Shown: positions 8,619-16,744 of the stretch, in pieces
Layout: each line of letters opens with the position of its first letter
Position numbering within the stretch: the stretch's first letter is position 1
Source: Pseudomonas sp049840615
Lineage (GTDB): Bacteria; Pseudomonadota; Gammaproteobacteria; Pseudomonadales; Pseudomonadaceae
Direction: 5' to 3'
DNA: 64,000 nt
Assembly (NCBI GenBank): GCA_049840615.1
Contig: JASGKM010000038.1
Location: 20,939-84,938 of the forward strand
The notes under the pieces: generated by a model
Databases searched by the model: none
What the model saw: the letters and a program-made list of their open reading frames with translations, nothing else
What the model was told of the DNA's origin: nothing
Translations under genes and position numbers: made by a program

Positions 8619-11202
8619 AGTCGACCGCCGCGTGACCTTCGACCGCTCGTTGCTGGCGCTCGGGGTGCTGGTGGCCTTGCTGCTGGTGGAGACCTTCAAC
8701 GGTGCGCTGCGCTTCTACACCGACCAGGCGGGTCTGTCGGCCATCGTCTATCTGCCCAAGGTGGCCTGCATCGTTGCGGTGGGCTGGGAGCTTTTCACCC
8801 GCCCGCAGCAGCGCGGCCTCTGGTTGCTGCTGATTCTCGCGGCAGCTTCGCTACTGCTTGGCCGGCTGCATGGCGCCGAGTTCAAGAGCGGTCTCTTCTC
8901 GGTGTTCATCTACGCGCCGCTGCTGTTCGGCCTGCTCTGCGGCCCCTACCTGGAAATGCACCGCAAGGCGATGGGCTGGATCATCTTCTTCTGCCTGCTC
9001 GCCTCGCTGCTCGGCATCGCCCTGGACCTCACCATCAACGTGCCGTGGAAGGGTTACACCTACTCCATGGGCGGCGTCGAGATCAGCGGCAACCGCTCCT
9101 GGAGCGCCTATGGTCTGGACCGCATCGCCGGTTTTTCGCGGATGTCCTCGAGCCTGGCAATGATGCTGGCGGTGTTCAGCCTGTACCTGGGGTCTTTCCG
9201 CCTGGCGCTGCCGGTACGTGGCTTGCTCTACCTGATGGCGTTGGTGGGCATCGTCCTGACCACCAACAAGTCTTCCGCCGGCGCCTTCTTCGTCGCCCTG
9301 CTGGTGATGGGGTTCGCCCGTCAGCGCCTGTTGTTCCTGTGCGCCGCGCTGGTGGTGGTGCTGGGGGCGCTGCTGCTGCCGCTGTATGGGCTGTACGCCC
9401 AGGTCGACCCGTACCTGGCCAGCGCCACCGGTGACAACCTGATGGGGTCGATGGTGGATCGCCTGGTCAATACCTGGCCGAACCTGATCAAGGTGATGGA
9501 CTACAACGGCTGGATCTACACCGGCGCCGGCCTGGGCATGACCGGCAGCGCCTACGCGGCCTTCCCGATCTTCGGCGTAGAGCAGCTGGCGGTGGCGGAC
9601 AATTCGCTGCTCTACCTCTGGTGCCTGTTCGGCGTGGCCGGTATCGCCCTCTACCTGCTGGCTGTGCCGATGCTGATGCGCCTGCAACGCCAGCCTGGCC
9701 GCGAAGCCCGCGCGCTGCTCGGCATCGCCTACTGCATCCTGCTCATCGCCTGGACCAGCGACGTGCTCGAGTCGCCGATTCCCAGCCTGTTCCTCGGCCT
9801 GGCCATCGGCCGCGCGCTGCGCCTGCCCGGCGAGACGGCACCGCAACCGGCGCCGCGCACCCTGCGCCTGCAGGGCGGCATGCTCAGCCTGCTCGCCTGC
9901 GCGCTGTTGATCGGCGGGCTGCTGCAATCACCGCGCAGCCTGGCCAACGAGGCGCCGGTGGAAAACCTCGGCGCGGCGGAATTCATCGTCGGCGCCAGTA
10001 CCCACCAGAACATCCGCGCGGGCAATCGCGACGGCATCAATCGCCTGGCGCGCGAGGCCGGCATCCTGTCGTTCCGCGACGACGCCTACTGGTCCAGCGT
10101 CGAGCGCGAGCGCGGCGTGCTGTCCATCGATGCCGCCTGGCGCGCGCAGCTTCGCAGCACCCGCAGCCTGGGTATCAGCACACTGCTGATCCTGGGCAAC
10201 GAGAACCAGTTCTACGGTAACGCCAAGCCGCGCGACGATGCGGCCCGCGAGGGCTATCTGCGCTACGTGCGCTACGTGGTCCGCAGCTTCAAGGGGCAGG
10301 TCGCCTTCTACGAAGTGTGGAACGAGTGGGACTCGGAAAACGCTACCGACAAGGACTTCAGCGACGACTACCTGACCCTGGTGCGCGCGGCCGCCAAGGT
10401 GATCCGCGAGGAAGACCCGCAAGCCAAGGTGCTCGCCGGAGCCGTCACCCTCAAGGGCATTCGCCAGGGCTTCGCCGAGCGCGTCGTCGCCGGTGGCGCG
10501 CTGGATGTCGTCGACGGTATTTCGCTGCACCCGTCGGTGTACTGCGAGGGCGAGATGTCCACTCCCGAGGCCTGGCTGACCTGGTTCCAGGGCGTGAACC
10601 AGAAGCTGGAAAACGCCGCCGGCAAACCGGTCCCGCTGTACTTCACCGAGTTCAGCTGGCCGGCCCACGAAGGCGATTGCGGCATCAGCCGTGAACGCCA
10701 GGCGGCCTATCTGGCTCGCGCCTACGTGCTGGTGCGCAGCCTGCCGAACGTGAAGGGTGCCTGGTGGTATGACCTGGTGGACGACGGCATCGACCGCACG
10801 GACATGGAGCACAACTTCGGCCTGCTCACCGCCGGTGGCCAGCCGAAACCGGCCTACCACGCGATGGCCAGCATTGCCGACATCATCGGCCGCTACCGCT
10901 TCGTCGGCCGCGTACCGAACGAGGACCCGAACGTCTACCTGCTGCGCTTCGCCAAGGCCAGCGAGGAAATCCTGGTGGCCTGGACCCTGGGCCACGAACA
11001 GACCCTGAACATCACCAGCAAGCCCGGCAGTAGCGACACCCTCTGGCGCCTGGACGCCGTCGAAGGGATCGCCCGCCGCGAGGGCCGGCCGGTGCCCTGG
11101 CAGTGCCCCGAAGGGGGCGGCGACTGCCAGGCCAGCATTCGCATCGACGCCTCGCCCACCCTGGTGCGCAGCGCGTCGCAACCCCAGCTCACGCTGCGTT
11201 GA
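8587..11202 (+). CDS. Fusion: O-antigen polymerase/ligase-like membrane domain + PslG-like glycoside hydrolase domain
   Basis: The frame encodes 871 residues with two distinct halves. Residues about 15-450 form roughly 10-12 membrane helices, with the TTNKSSAGAFF segment that resembles the Wzy_C/WaaL motif. A last helix near 432-448 leads to a soluble domain (about 460-870) of the clan GH-A type. VWNEWD places an acid/base Glu at 580 and YFTEFSW a nucleophile Glu at 688. The nearest known relative I recognise is the GH39 endoglycosidase PslG. It is the only Wzy candidate in the window, so it may both polymerise and cut the EPS. The start at 8587 lies inside the end of the upstream gene. Confidence 0.82.
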   Translation: MELQSLYPRFEVDRRVTFDRSLLALGVLVALLLVETFNGALRFYTDQAGLSAIVYLPKVACIVAVGWELFTRPQQRGLWLLLILAAASLLLGRLHGAEFKSGLFSVFIYAPLLFGLLCGPYLEMHRKAMGWIIFFCLLASLLGIALDLTINVPWKGYTYSMGGVEISGNRSWSAYGLDRIAGFSRMSSSLAMMLAVFSLYLGSFRLALPVRGLLYLMALVGIVLTTNKSSAGAFFVALLVMGFARQRLLFLCAALVVVLGALLLPLYGLYAQVDPYLASATGDNLMGSMVDRLVNTWPNLIKVMDYNGWIYTGAGLGMTGSAYAAFPIFGVEQLAVADNSLLYLWCLFGVAGIALYLLAVPMLMRLQRQPGREARALLGIAYCILLIAWTSDVLESPIPSLFLGLAIGRALRLPGETAPQPAPRTLRLQGGMLSLLACALLIGGLLQSPRSLANEAPVENLGAAEFIVGASTHQNIRAGNRDGINRLAREAGILSFRDDAYWSSVERERGVLSIDAAWRAQLRSTRSLGISTLLILGNENQFYGNAKPRDDAAREGYLRYVRYVVRSFKGQVAFYEVWNEWDSENATDKDFSDDYLTLVRAAAKVIREEDPQAKVLAGAVTLKGIRQGFAERVVAGGALDVVDGISLHPSVYCEGEMSTPEAWLTWFQGVNQKLENAAGKPVPLYFTEFSWPAHEGDCGISRERQAAYLARAYVLVRSLPNVKGAWWYDLVDDGIDRTDMEHNFGLLTAGGQPKPAYHAMASIADIIGRYRFVGRVPNEDPNVYLLRFAKASEEILVAWTLGHEQTLNITSKPGSSDTLWRLDAVEGIARREGRPVPWQCPEGGGDCQASIRIDASPTLVRSASQPQLTLR

Positions 11203-11214
11203 GGAGAAGCCTTC

Positions 11215-12333
11215 ATGATCGTGATCAACGCGCGTTTCCTCACCCAGCAAGTCAGCGGCGTGCAGCGCTTCGCCGAGCAGATTTCGCTGTCGCTGGCGCG
11301 GCTGCGCAGCGACCTGCACTTCGTCGCGCCGCCCGGCGAAATCCTCCGCCAGGAAATCGCCAGCCAGCTCCGCGTCGAACAGATCGGCGACCGCAGTGGG
11401 CACCTCTGGGAGCAGGTCGACCTTCCACTTTGGCTGGCGCGCCACGGCAGGCCGCTGCTGGTCTCGCTGTGCAGCACGGCACCGCTGGCCTATTCGAAGC
11501 AGGTCGTCACGCACCACGACATCACTTACGTGCGCCACCCGGAGAGCTTCTCCTGGAAGTTTCGCGCGCTGTACCGCCTGATGATCCCGCTGATGCTGCG
11601 CCGCTCGCTGGCGCAGGTCACGGTCAGCGAATTCTCCCGCGAGGAGATCGCCTCGCACTACGGTGTCGACCCCAAAGGCATCCATGTGATTGCCAACGCG
11701 GTGTCCGCGGAGTTCTGCACCGGCCTCGAACCGACGCAGCTCGAACGTCCCTATGTACTGGCGGTGTCCTCGCCGGCGTCGCACAAGAACTTCTCCCGGC
11801 TGATCGAAGCGTTCCGTCTGCTCGGCGAGCTGGACGTGGAGCTGCGCATCGTCGGCGCCGCCAACCGCAGCTTCGTCGATGCGCAACTGCAGCAGAGCGG
11901 GCAGGGCGACCGGGTGCGCTGGCTGGGCCGGCTGGACGACGACCAGCTGATCGAGCAGTACCGCAACGCCGCCGTCTTCGCCTTCCCGTCGCTGTACGAA
12001 GGCTTCGGCATCCCGCCGCTGGAGGCCCAGGCCTGCGGTTGCCCGGTGGTGGCCGCCAGCAGTGCCTCGATCCCCGAAGTGCTGGGCAACTCGGTGCTGT
12101 ACTTCGACCCCCTCGATCCGCCCGGCATTGCAGCCGCCCTGCGTCGGGTTCTGCTCGACCACAAGCTGCGCGCCGACTTGCGCCGTCTGGGGCAGGAGAA
12201 CGTCCTGCGCTACTCCTGGGACATTTCCGCGCTGCGGCTTTCCAGCCTGATCGACACCTTTATGACCGAGCGCTCGGACTACCCGGCGCGCTTCGACGCC
12301 AAACAGATCGCCAAGCAAGGAGGCAGATCATGA
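11215..12333 (+). CDS. Glycosyltransferase family 4 (mannosyltransferase-like)
   Basis: The 372-residue GT-B enzyme has EGFGIPPLEA with the EX7E pair at E262 and E270, followed by CPVVAASSASIPEV. This form is typical of WbaZ/MtfB-like GT4 enzymes, many of which transfer mannose or rhamnose. SSPASHKNFSRLIEAF marks the start of the donor domain. The start follows GAGGAGAAG. The stop overlaps the rmlA start (ATGA). Sugar specificity is unproven. It is one of four glycosyltransferases in the operon, which implies a repeat unit of about five sugars including the one added by the priming enzyme. Confidence 0.87.
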   Translation: MIVINARFLTQQVSGVQRFAEQISLSLARLRSDLHFVAPPGEILRQEIASQLRVEQIGDRSGHLWEQVDLPLWLARHGRPLLVSLCSTAPLAYSKQVVTHHDITYVRHPESFSWKFRALYRLMIPLMLRRSLAQVTVSEFSREEIASHYGVDPKGIHVIANAVSAEFCTGLEPTQLERPYVLAVSSPASHKNFSRLIEAFRLLGELDVELRIVGAANRSFVDAQLQQSGQGDRVRWLGRLDDDQLIEQYRNAAVFAFPSLYEGFGIPPLEAQACGCPVVAASSASIPEVLGNSVLYFDPLDPPGIAAALRRVLLDHKLRADLRRLGQENVLRYSWDISALRLSSLIDTFMTERSDYPARFDAKQIAKQGGRS

Positions 12334-13205
12334 AAGGCATCATCCTCGCCGGCGGCTCCGGCACGCGCCTGCATCCCATTACCCTGGGCGTGTCCAAGCA
12401 ACTGCTGCCGATCTACGACAAGCCGATGGTGTACTACCCGCTGTCGGTGCTGATGCTCGCCGGCATCGACGACATCCTGCTGATCTGCGCCCCTGCCGAC
12501 CTGCCGAATTTCCGCGCCCTGCTGGGCGACGGCGAGCAGTTCGGGGTGCGGTTGCAATATGCCGTGCAGCCCTCGCCGGATGGACTGGCGCAGGCCTTTC
12601 TGATCGGCGCGCAATTCATCGGCGACGACTCGGTATGCCTGGTGCTGGGCGACAACATCTTCTACGGCCAGGGCTTCACCGAAACCCTGCGCGAGGCCGC
12701 TGCGCGCACCCAGGGCGCCACCGTGTTCGGCTACCAGGTGGCGGACCCGGCGCGCTTCGGTGTGGTCGAGTTCGATGACGCAGGCCGGGTGCTTTCCATC
12801 GAGGAAAAGCCCCGCGTACCGCGCTCGAACTATGCCGTCACCGGCCTGTACTTCTACGACAACCGCGTCGTCGAGATGGCCCGTCAGATACGCCCTTCGG
12901 CCCGTGGCGAGCTGGAAATCACCGACATCAACAACCTCTACCTGGAGCTGGGCGAGTTGCACGTCAGCCTGCTCGGTCGCGGGTTTGCCTGGCTGGACAC
13001 CGGCACCCACGAGTCGCTGATGGAAGCCGGCCACTTCGTGCAGACCATCGAGGAGCGCCAGGGACTGAAGGTCGCCTGCCTGGAGGAAATCGCTTACCAG
13101 CAGGGCTGGCTCAGCGAGAGCCTGCTGGCCCTGCAGGCCGAGCGCCTGTGCAAGACCGGCTATGGCCGCTACCTGCAGCAACTGCTGCTGGACAAGCGAC
13201 AGTGA
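12330..13205 (+). CDS. rfbA: Glucose-1-phosphate thymidylyltransferase (RmlA/RfbA)
   Basis: The 291-residue enzyme makes dTDP-glucose from glucose-1-phosphate and dTTP, the first step to dTDP-rhamnose and dTDP-amino sugars. The nucleotide-binding signature GGSGTRLHPIT is at residues 8-18, SKQLLPIYDKPMVYYPLS follows, and LGDNIFYG carries the metal-binding Asp108. Length is normal for the family. No rmlB, rmlC or rmlD lies in the window; they may be upstream or elsewhere. Together with the DegT aminotransferase this points to a dTDP-derived deoxy or amino sugar in the polymer. This could be a second copy beside the LPS rml operon. Confidence 0.93.
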   Translation: MKGIILAGGSGTRLHPITLGVSKQLLPIYDKPMVYYPLSVLMLAGIDDILLICAPADLPNFRALLGDGEQFGVRLQYAVQPSPDGLAQAFLIGAQFIGDDSVCLVLGDNIFYGQGFTETLREAAARTQGATVFGYQVADPARFGVVEFDDAGRVLSIEEKPRVPRSNYAVTGLYFYDNRVVEMARQIRPSARGELEITDINNLYLELGELHVSLLGRGFAWLDTGTHESLMEAGHFVQTIEERQGLKVACLEEIAYQQGWLSESLLALQAERLCKTGYGRYLQQLLLDKRQ

Positions 13206-13288
13206 ACCCGCACCCGGCGAGCTCGCAGGCATTGCGCAGCGGACTCTCCGGCCATGCGTTCAACCACGGACTGCGATAACGATGCAGC

Positions 13289-13306
13289 GGCGTCAGGAGC
13301 GACGCC
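13289..13306 (+). promoter_or_regulatory. Leader hairpin with GGA in a six-base loop, upstream of the WcaJ-type gene
   Basis: GGCGTC (13289-13294) and GACGCC (13301-13306) form a perfect 6-bp stem with the loop AGGAGC, 18 bases before the start at 13325. A GGA in a hairpin loop next to a ribosome site is the usual layout of an RsmA/CsrA binding site. The loop lacks the extra base of the best consensus (ANGGA), so this is a candidate only. Confidence 0.4.
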
Positions 13307-13324
13307 GGTAATCGTGAGGTCATC

Positions 13325-14725
13325 ATGCCCAACAAGACGAAAGGAATCCTGCGCGCGCACCAGTCGCTGATCTCACTGGCGCATCGCCTGAGCGACATCC
13401 TGGTGATCGTGCTCACCGGGGTCGTGCTGCTCAGCGCTGGCAACGGCGTGCTGGATGCACAGATCTGGGTCTCGGTGCTGCTCTGCGTGATGCTGTTCCA
13501 CTGGCTCGGCGAGCTGAACCAGCTCTACGGCTCCTGGCGTGGCGAGTCGCTGCTGCGTGAGTCGTTGAGCGTCACCCTGTACTGGTCGCTGGCGTTCTTC
13601 GCCGTGCTGCTGCTGGACATCTCCCTGCGCCACGTGGAGCTGGAGGAGCCCCGACGCCTGGGCTGGTTCGCCGCTGCGTTGCTGATCATGTGCGGCTACC
13701 GCCTGGCTATCCGCATGCTGCTGCGCGTCGCCCGCCGCCACGGTTTCAACAGTCGCAACGTGGCCATCTACGGTACCGGCGAAGTGGGCGCGCGATTGGC
13801 CGAGACCATCCTCGCTGCGCCCTGGATGGGCCTGCGCCTGATCGGCTTCTACGATGACCGCCCACAGCAGATGGAGCTGGGTGAGCGTGTGCCGGTGAAA
13901 GGCGATCGCCTGGCGCTGATCGAGGCGGCGCGCTCGGGGCAGATCGACAAGGTCTACCTGACCCTGCCGCTGTCCCGCGAGCCTCTGCTCAACGAGCTGA
14001 TCCGCGAGCTGTCCGACACCACGGTGTCGGTCTACCTGATCCCCGACCTGTTCATGTTCGACCTGCTGCACGCACGCAGCGAGAGCATCAACGGCCTGGC
14101 CACCATCAGCATCTTCGACACGCCCATGGATGGCCCCAACGCCGTGCTCAAGCGTATCGAGGACGTGGTGCTGGCTTCGCTGATCCTGTTGCTGATCGCC
14201 GTGCCCATGCTGTTCATCGCCGTGGCCGTGAAGCTCACTTCGCGCGGTCCGGTGCTGTTCCGTCAGACCCGCTACGGTATGGATGGCCGGCCCATCCGCG
14301 TCTGGAAATTCCGCAGCATGACGGTCATGGAGGACGGCGCCGCCGTCACCCAGGCCTCGCGCAACGATTGCCGCATCACTCCGCTGGGCGCCTTCCTGCG
14401 GCGCACCTCGCTGGATGAGCTGCCACAATTCTTCAACGTCTTGCTCGGCGACATGTCGGTGGTCGGCCCACGCCCCCACGCCGTGGCGCACAACGAGCAA
14501 TACCGGCGTCAGGTCAGCCGCTACATGCTGCGTCACAAGGTCAAGCCGGGCATCACCGGCTGGGCCCAGGTGAACGGCTGGCGCGGCGAAACCGACACCC
14601 TGGAGAAGATGCAGAAACGCATCGAGTTCGATCTGGACTACATCGAGAACTGGTCCGTCTGGTGGGATCTGAAGATCGTCTTGCTGACCCTGTTCAAGGG
14701 TTTCGTACACCGCAATGCCTATTGA
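13325..14725 (+). CDS. Undecaprenyl-phosphate glucose-1-phosphate transferase, WcaJ type
   Basis: The 466-residue polyisoprenyl-phosphate hexose-1-phosphate transferase has N-terminal membrane helices (about 15-120) and a Rossmann-like CoA-binding domain with YGTGEVGARLAE near 148. Another helix lies at about 280-300, followed by the bacterial sugar transferase domain (PF02397) with RTSLDELPQ, VVGPRPHA and KPGITGWAQVNG. It starts repeat-unit synthesis by placing a sugar phosphate, usually glucose, on undecaprenyl phosphate. It is separated from rfbA by 119 bases, the largest gap in the operon, so a separate promoter or leader control is possible. GAGG precedes the ATG. Confidence 0.92.
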   Translation: MPNKTKGILRAHQSLISLAHRLSDILVIVLTGVVLLSAGNGVLDAQIWVSVLLCVMLFHWLGELNQLYGSWRGESLLRESLSVTLYWSLAFFAVLLLDISLRHVELEEPRRLGWFAAALLIMCGYRLAIRMLLRVARRHGFNSRNVAIYGTGEVGARLAETILAAPWMGLRLIGFYDDRPQQMELGERVPVKGDRLALIEAARSGQIDKVYLTLPLSREPLLNELIRELSDTTVSVYLIPDLFMFDLLHARSESINGLATISIFDTPMDGPNAVLKRIEDVVLASLILLLIAVPMLFIAVAVKLTSRGPVLFRQTRYGMDGRPIRVWKFRSMTVMEDGAAVTQASRNDCRITPLGAFLRRTSLDELPQFFNVLLGDMSVVGPRPHAVAHNEQYRRQVSRYMLRHKVKPGITGWAQVNGWRGETDTLEKMQKRIEFDLDYIENWSVWWDLKIVLLTLFKGFVHRNAY

Positions 14726-14756
14726 GTCTCCACACAAGCTTCAAGGAAGGATTGCC

Positions 14757-15878
14757 ATGAAAAACCTGCTCGCTTTCAGCTTTGTAGTCGGCAGTCTGGC
14801 GCTACAGGGCTGCGTGTTCTCCCCCGGTCAGCACATGACGGATTCCGATATCCAACGCGAGGCCCAGAAGGAGGGAATGAACATCACCCTCGTGCCCATC
14901 ACGCCCCAGGTGCTGCAACGCCAGGAGGCCGACTTCGCCGCCAAACCCGGTGTGCCCGCAGAACTGCTGAACTATCGCCCGCCGCAGGAGGACTACCTGA
15001 TCGGAGGCGGCGATGTGCTGTTGGTCACCGTCTGGGATCACCCGGAACTGACCAGCCCGGGCTCGACCCAGCAGATGGAAGCCAACGGTCGCGTGGTCGG
15101 CGCCGACGGCAATATCTTCTTCCCCTATGCCGGCGTCGTGCGCGCCGAAGGGCAAACCCCGGCGCAGTTGCGCAAGCGCCTGTCCAGCCAATTGGCGAAG
15201 AAGGGCATCGTCGACCCGCAAGTGGATGTGACGGTGCTGCGTTACGCCAGCCAGCACGTGGTGCTCTCCGGGGCCTTCCAGAATGGCGGGCAGGTCGAGC
15301 TGAACAACACGCCCACGACCCTGGTGCAGGCGGTCAGCAAGGCTGGCGTGATCACCGGCGAAGCGGACTTGTCCGGGCTGACCCTCAAGCGTGATGGCCG
15401 CGAGTACGTGCTCGATGTCGATGCGCTGAACCGCTCCGGATCGACGCTGACCGGCATCTATCTGAAGAACGGCGACCAGATCCACCTGCCGTACAACGAC
15501 CGCAAGAAAGTCTACGTGGTCGGTGAAGTGGAACGTCCGCAGGTGGTTACCTACCGCACTACCGGCCTGTCGCTGCTGGAAGTCCTCGGCAACGCCGGGG
15601 GCCTGAGCCCGGAAACCTCCGATGGCGATTCTGTCTACGTGATCCGTGGCAACCCGCAGTCGGTCGCCGGTACCGCGCCGGGGGCCTTCCAGGCCCAGGT
15701 CTTCCACCTGGAAGCCAAGCGTCCGACCGCCTATGCCCTGGCCAAGGAGTTTGCCATGCAGCCACAGGATGTCGTGTTCATCGGCCCGGCCAACATCACC
15801 CGCTGGAACCGCTTCATCAGCCAGTTGCTGCCGTCGGCTGCCTTCATCGGCACCAGCGCCGCGGTCGGCAACAACTGA
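14757..15878 (+). CDS. Wza-like outer-membrane polysaccharide export lipoprotein
   Basis: The 373-residue protein has a lipoprotein signal with the lipobox LQGC, so Cys19 is the predicted lipidated residue. A Poly_export domain follows (DYLIGGGDVLLVTVWDHPEL near 80-100), then SLBB domains (YVVGEVERPQVV, and an upstream repeat). The C-terminal amphipathic segment (NRFISQLLPSAAF) fits the Wza pore helix. It should form the octameric export channel that docks with the Wzc-like kinase encoded at 2846. I chose the ATG at 14757 over an upstream ATG because AAGGAAGG lies seven bases before it and because the signal peptide then starts correctly. It is the last gene of the operon. Confidence 0.93.
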   Translation: MKNLLAFSFVVGSLALQGCVFSPGQHMTDSDIQREAQKEGMNITLVPITPQVLQRQEADFAAKPGVPAELLNYRPPQEDYLIGGGDVLLVTVWDHPELTSPGSTQQMEANGRVVGADGNIFFPYAGVVRAEGQTPAQLRKRLSSQLAKKGIVDPQVDVTVLRYASQHVVLSGAFQNGGQVELNNTPTTLVQAVSKAGVITGEADLSGLTLKRDGREYVLDVDALNRSGSTLTGIYLKNGDQIHLPYNDRKKVYVVGEVERPQVVTYRTTGLSLLEVLGNAGGLSPETSDGDSVYVIRGNPQSVAGTAPGAFQAQVFHLEAKRPTAYALAKEFAMQPQDVVFIGPANITRWNRFISQLLPSAAFIGTSAAVGNN

Positions 15879-16100
15879 CCCGGCGGCGCCCGGCGTAAGT
15901 CGTCAGGAAACGGGTAATTCCTACAGCGTCGAGCGCATCGCTGGAATCGACTCTGCCCCCGGTGCTGGCCATTATCGCCGCCATCGGGTGCAGGGACGCA
16001 CCACTCCTAGGCGGACTCCACTCCGCCGCTCTCCTTTGGGACCTTCCCCTAGCACAGGGTCCCGAACCCGCCCGCGTTGCAGCGCTGGCGGGTTTTTTTT
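15879..16100 (+). ncRNA. Structured 3' region / candidate small RNA after the EPS operon
   Basis: At least three small hairpins follow one another before a strong terminator. They are GGTGC-AGGGAC-GCACC (15987-16002), GGCGGA-CTCCAC-TCCGCC (16010-16027) and GGGACC/GGTCCC (16038-16063). The first loop, AGGGAC, matches the ANGGA consensus of RsmA/CsrA proteins in a six-base loop. I do not recognise a named RNA. It could be a processed 3' UTR of the operon or an independent sRNA. Confidence 0.3.
16065..16100 (+). terminator. Rho-independent terminator of the EPS operon
   Basis: AACCCGCC (16065-16072) pairs with GGCGGGTT (16087-16094), and eight Ts follow almost immediately. This is a textbook intrinsic terminator and marks the end of the long plus-strand operon. 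Confidence 0.85.
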
Positions 16101-16744
16101 GCCCATCGTTCGGGTCTCGTCGGAAGATCCTTTCGGACTCCGTAGGCGAAATCCTTCGTCTTCTTCCTGGTAGTCATCCAAATCATACGAACTAGGTACC
16201 TCCTCAGGGAGGCGGCGCCAGTCGATCAGCGTGCTACCATATATTCCCAAAAGAAATTACATAGTAATAATTAATTCTTTTTTGATTTATAGAGCTTCTT
16301 TTATCGTGCTCCCCAGCGTTGCCGTGACAGCGAAAAGGGGATGGCGGTTATCCGCCAAGGTGAAGGGGGCTCGTGGCGGTTTTCCGCTGATTTTTCTGAA
16401 GGATTTTGCTTGCAGATCGTTCCGAGTGTCGGAAATGCCGGGGTGTCAGGCAGGTAAGGCCGGTTGGCCTGGGGATTGCCTAGCCAGTGACGCATGCCCA
16501 GTGCATTGCCACAACAACAAGACTCGAGAGCCGATCCATGCCATTCCATTCTTCTGCTGCCCTCCCGCCTGCTTGCCTGCGCTTGAGCCCCGTCTAGGGG
16601 AGCGCCGATATACCGCCGAATTACCGCATGCCGAGCGTGCCTGGCACGCCGTGGCCGCTGCTTGCCGTTCGGTCGGGCTCCGCTGGAGCCAGTCGTCGTC
16701 TTGAATGGCCTGCTTTCCAAGATCAATAAAATGGGGAAATTCCA
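16101..16744. other. Gene-poor spacer with an AT-rich patch
   Basis: I see no convincing gene in these 644 bases. CCTCC-TCAG-GGAGG (about 16199-16212) is a small inverted repeat without a T-run. From about 16230 to 16310 the sequence is strongly AT-rich, in sharp contrast to the flanks. The rest is ordinary GC-rich DNA leading to the porin start. The AT-rich patch may be a promoter or silencer (MvaT-type) region, or a junction between accessory and conserved DNA. Confidence 0.5.

Noticed and set aside
16635..16665. Possible sigma-54 promoter (TGGCAC and GTGGCC...TTGCC) before the first porin
   Set aside because: The GG and GC elements are one base off the required -24/-12 spacing in the best pair, and the other has no -12.
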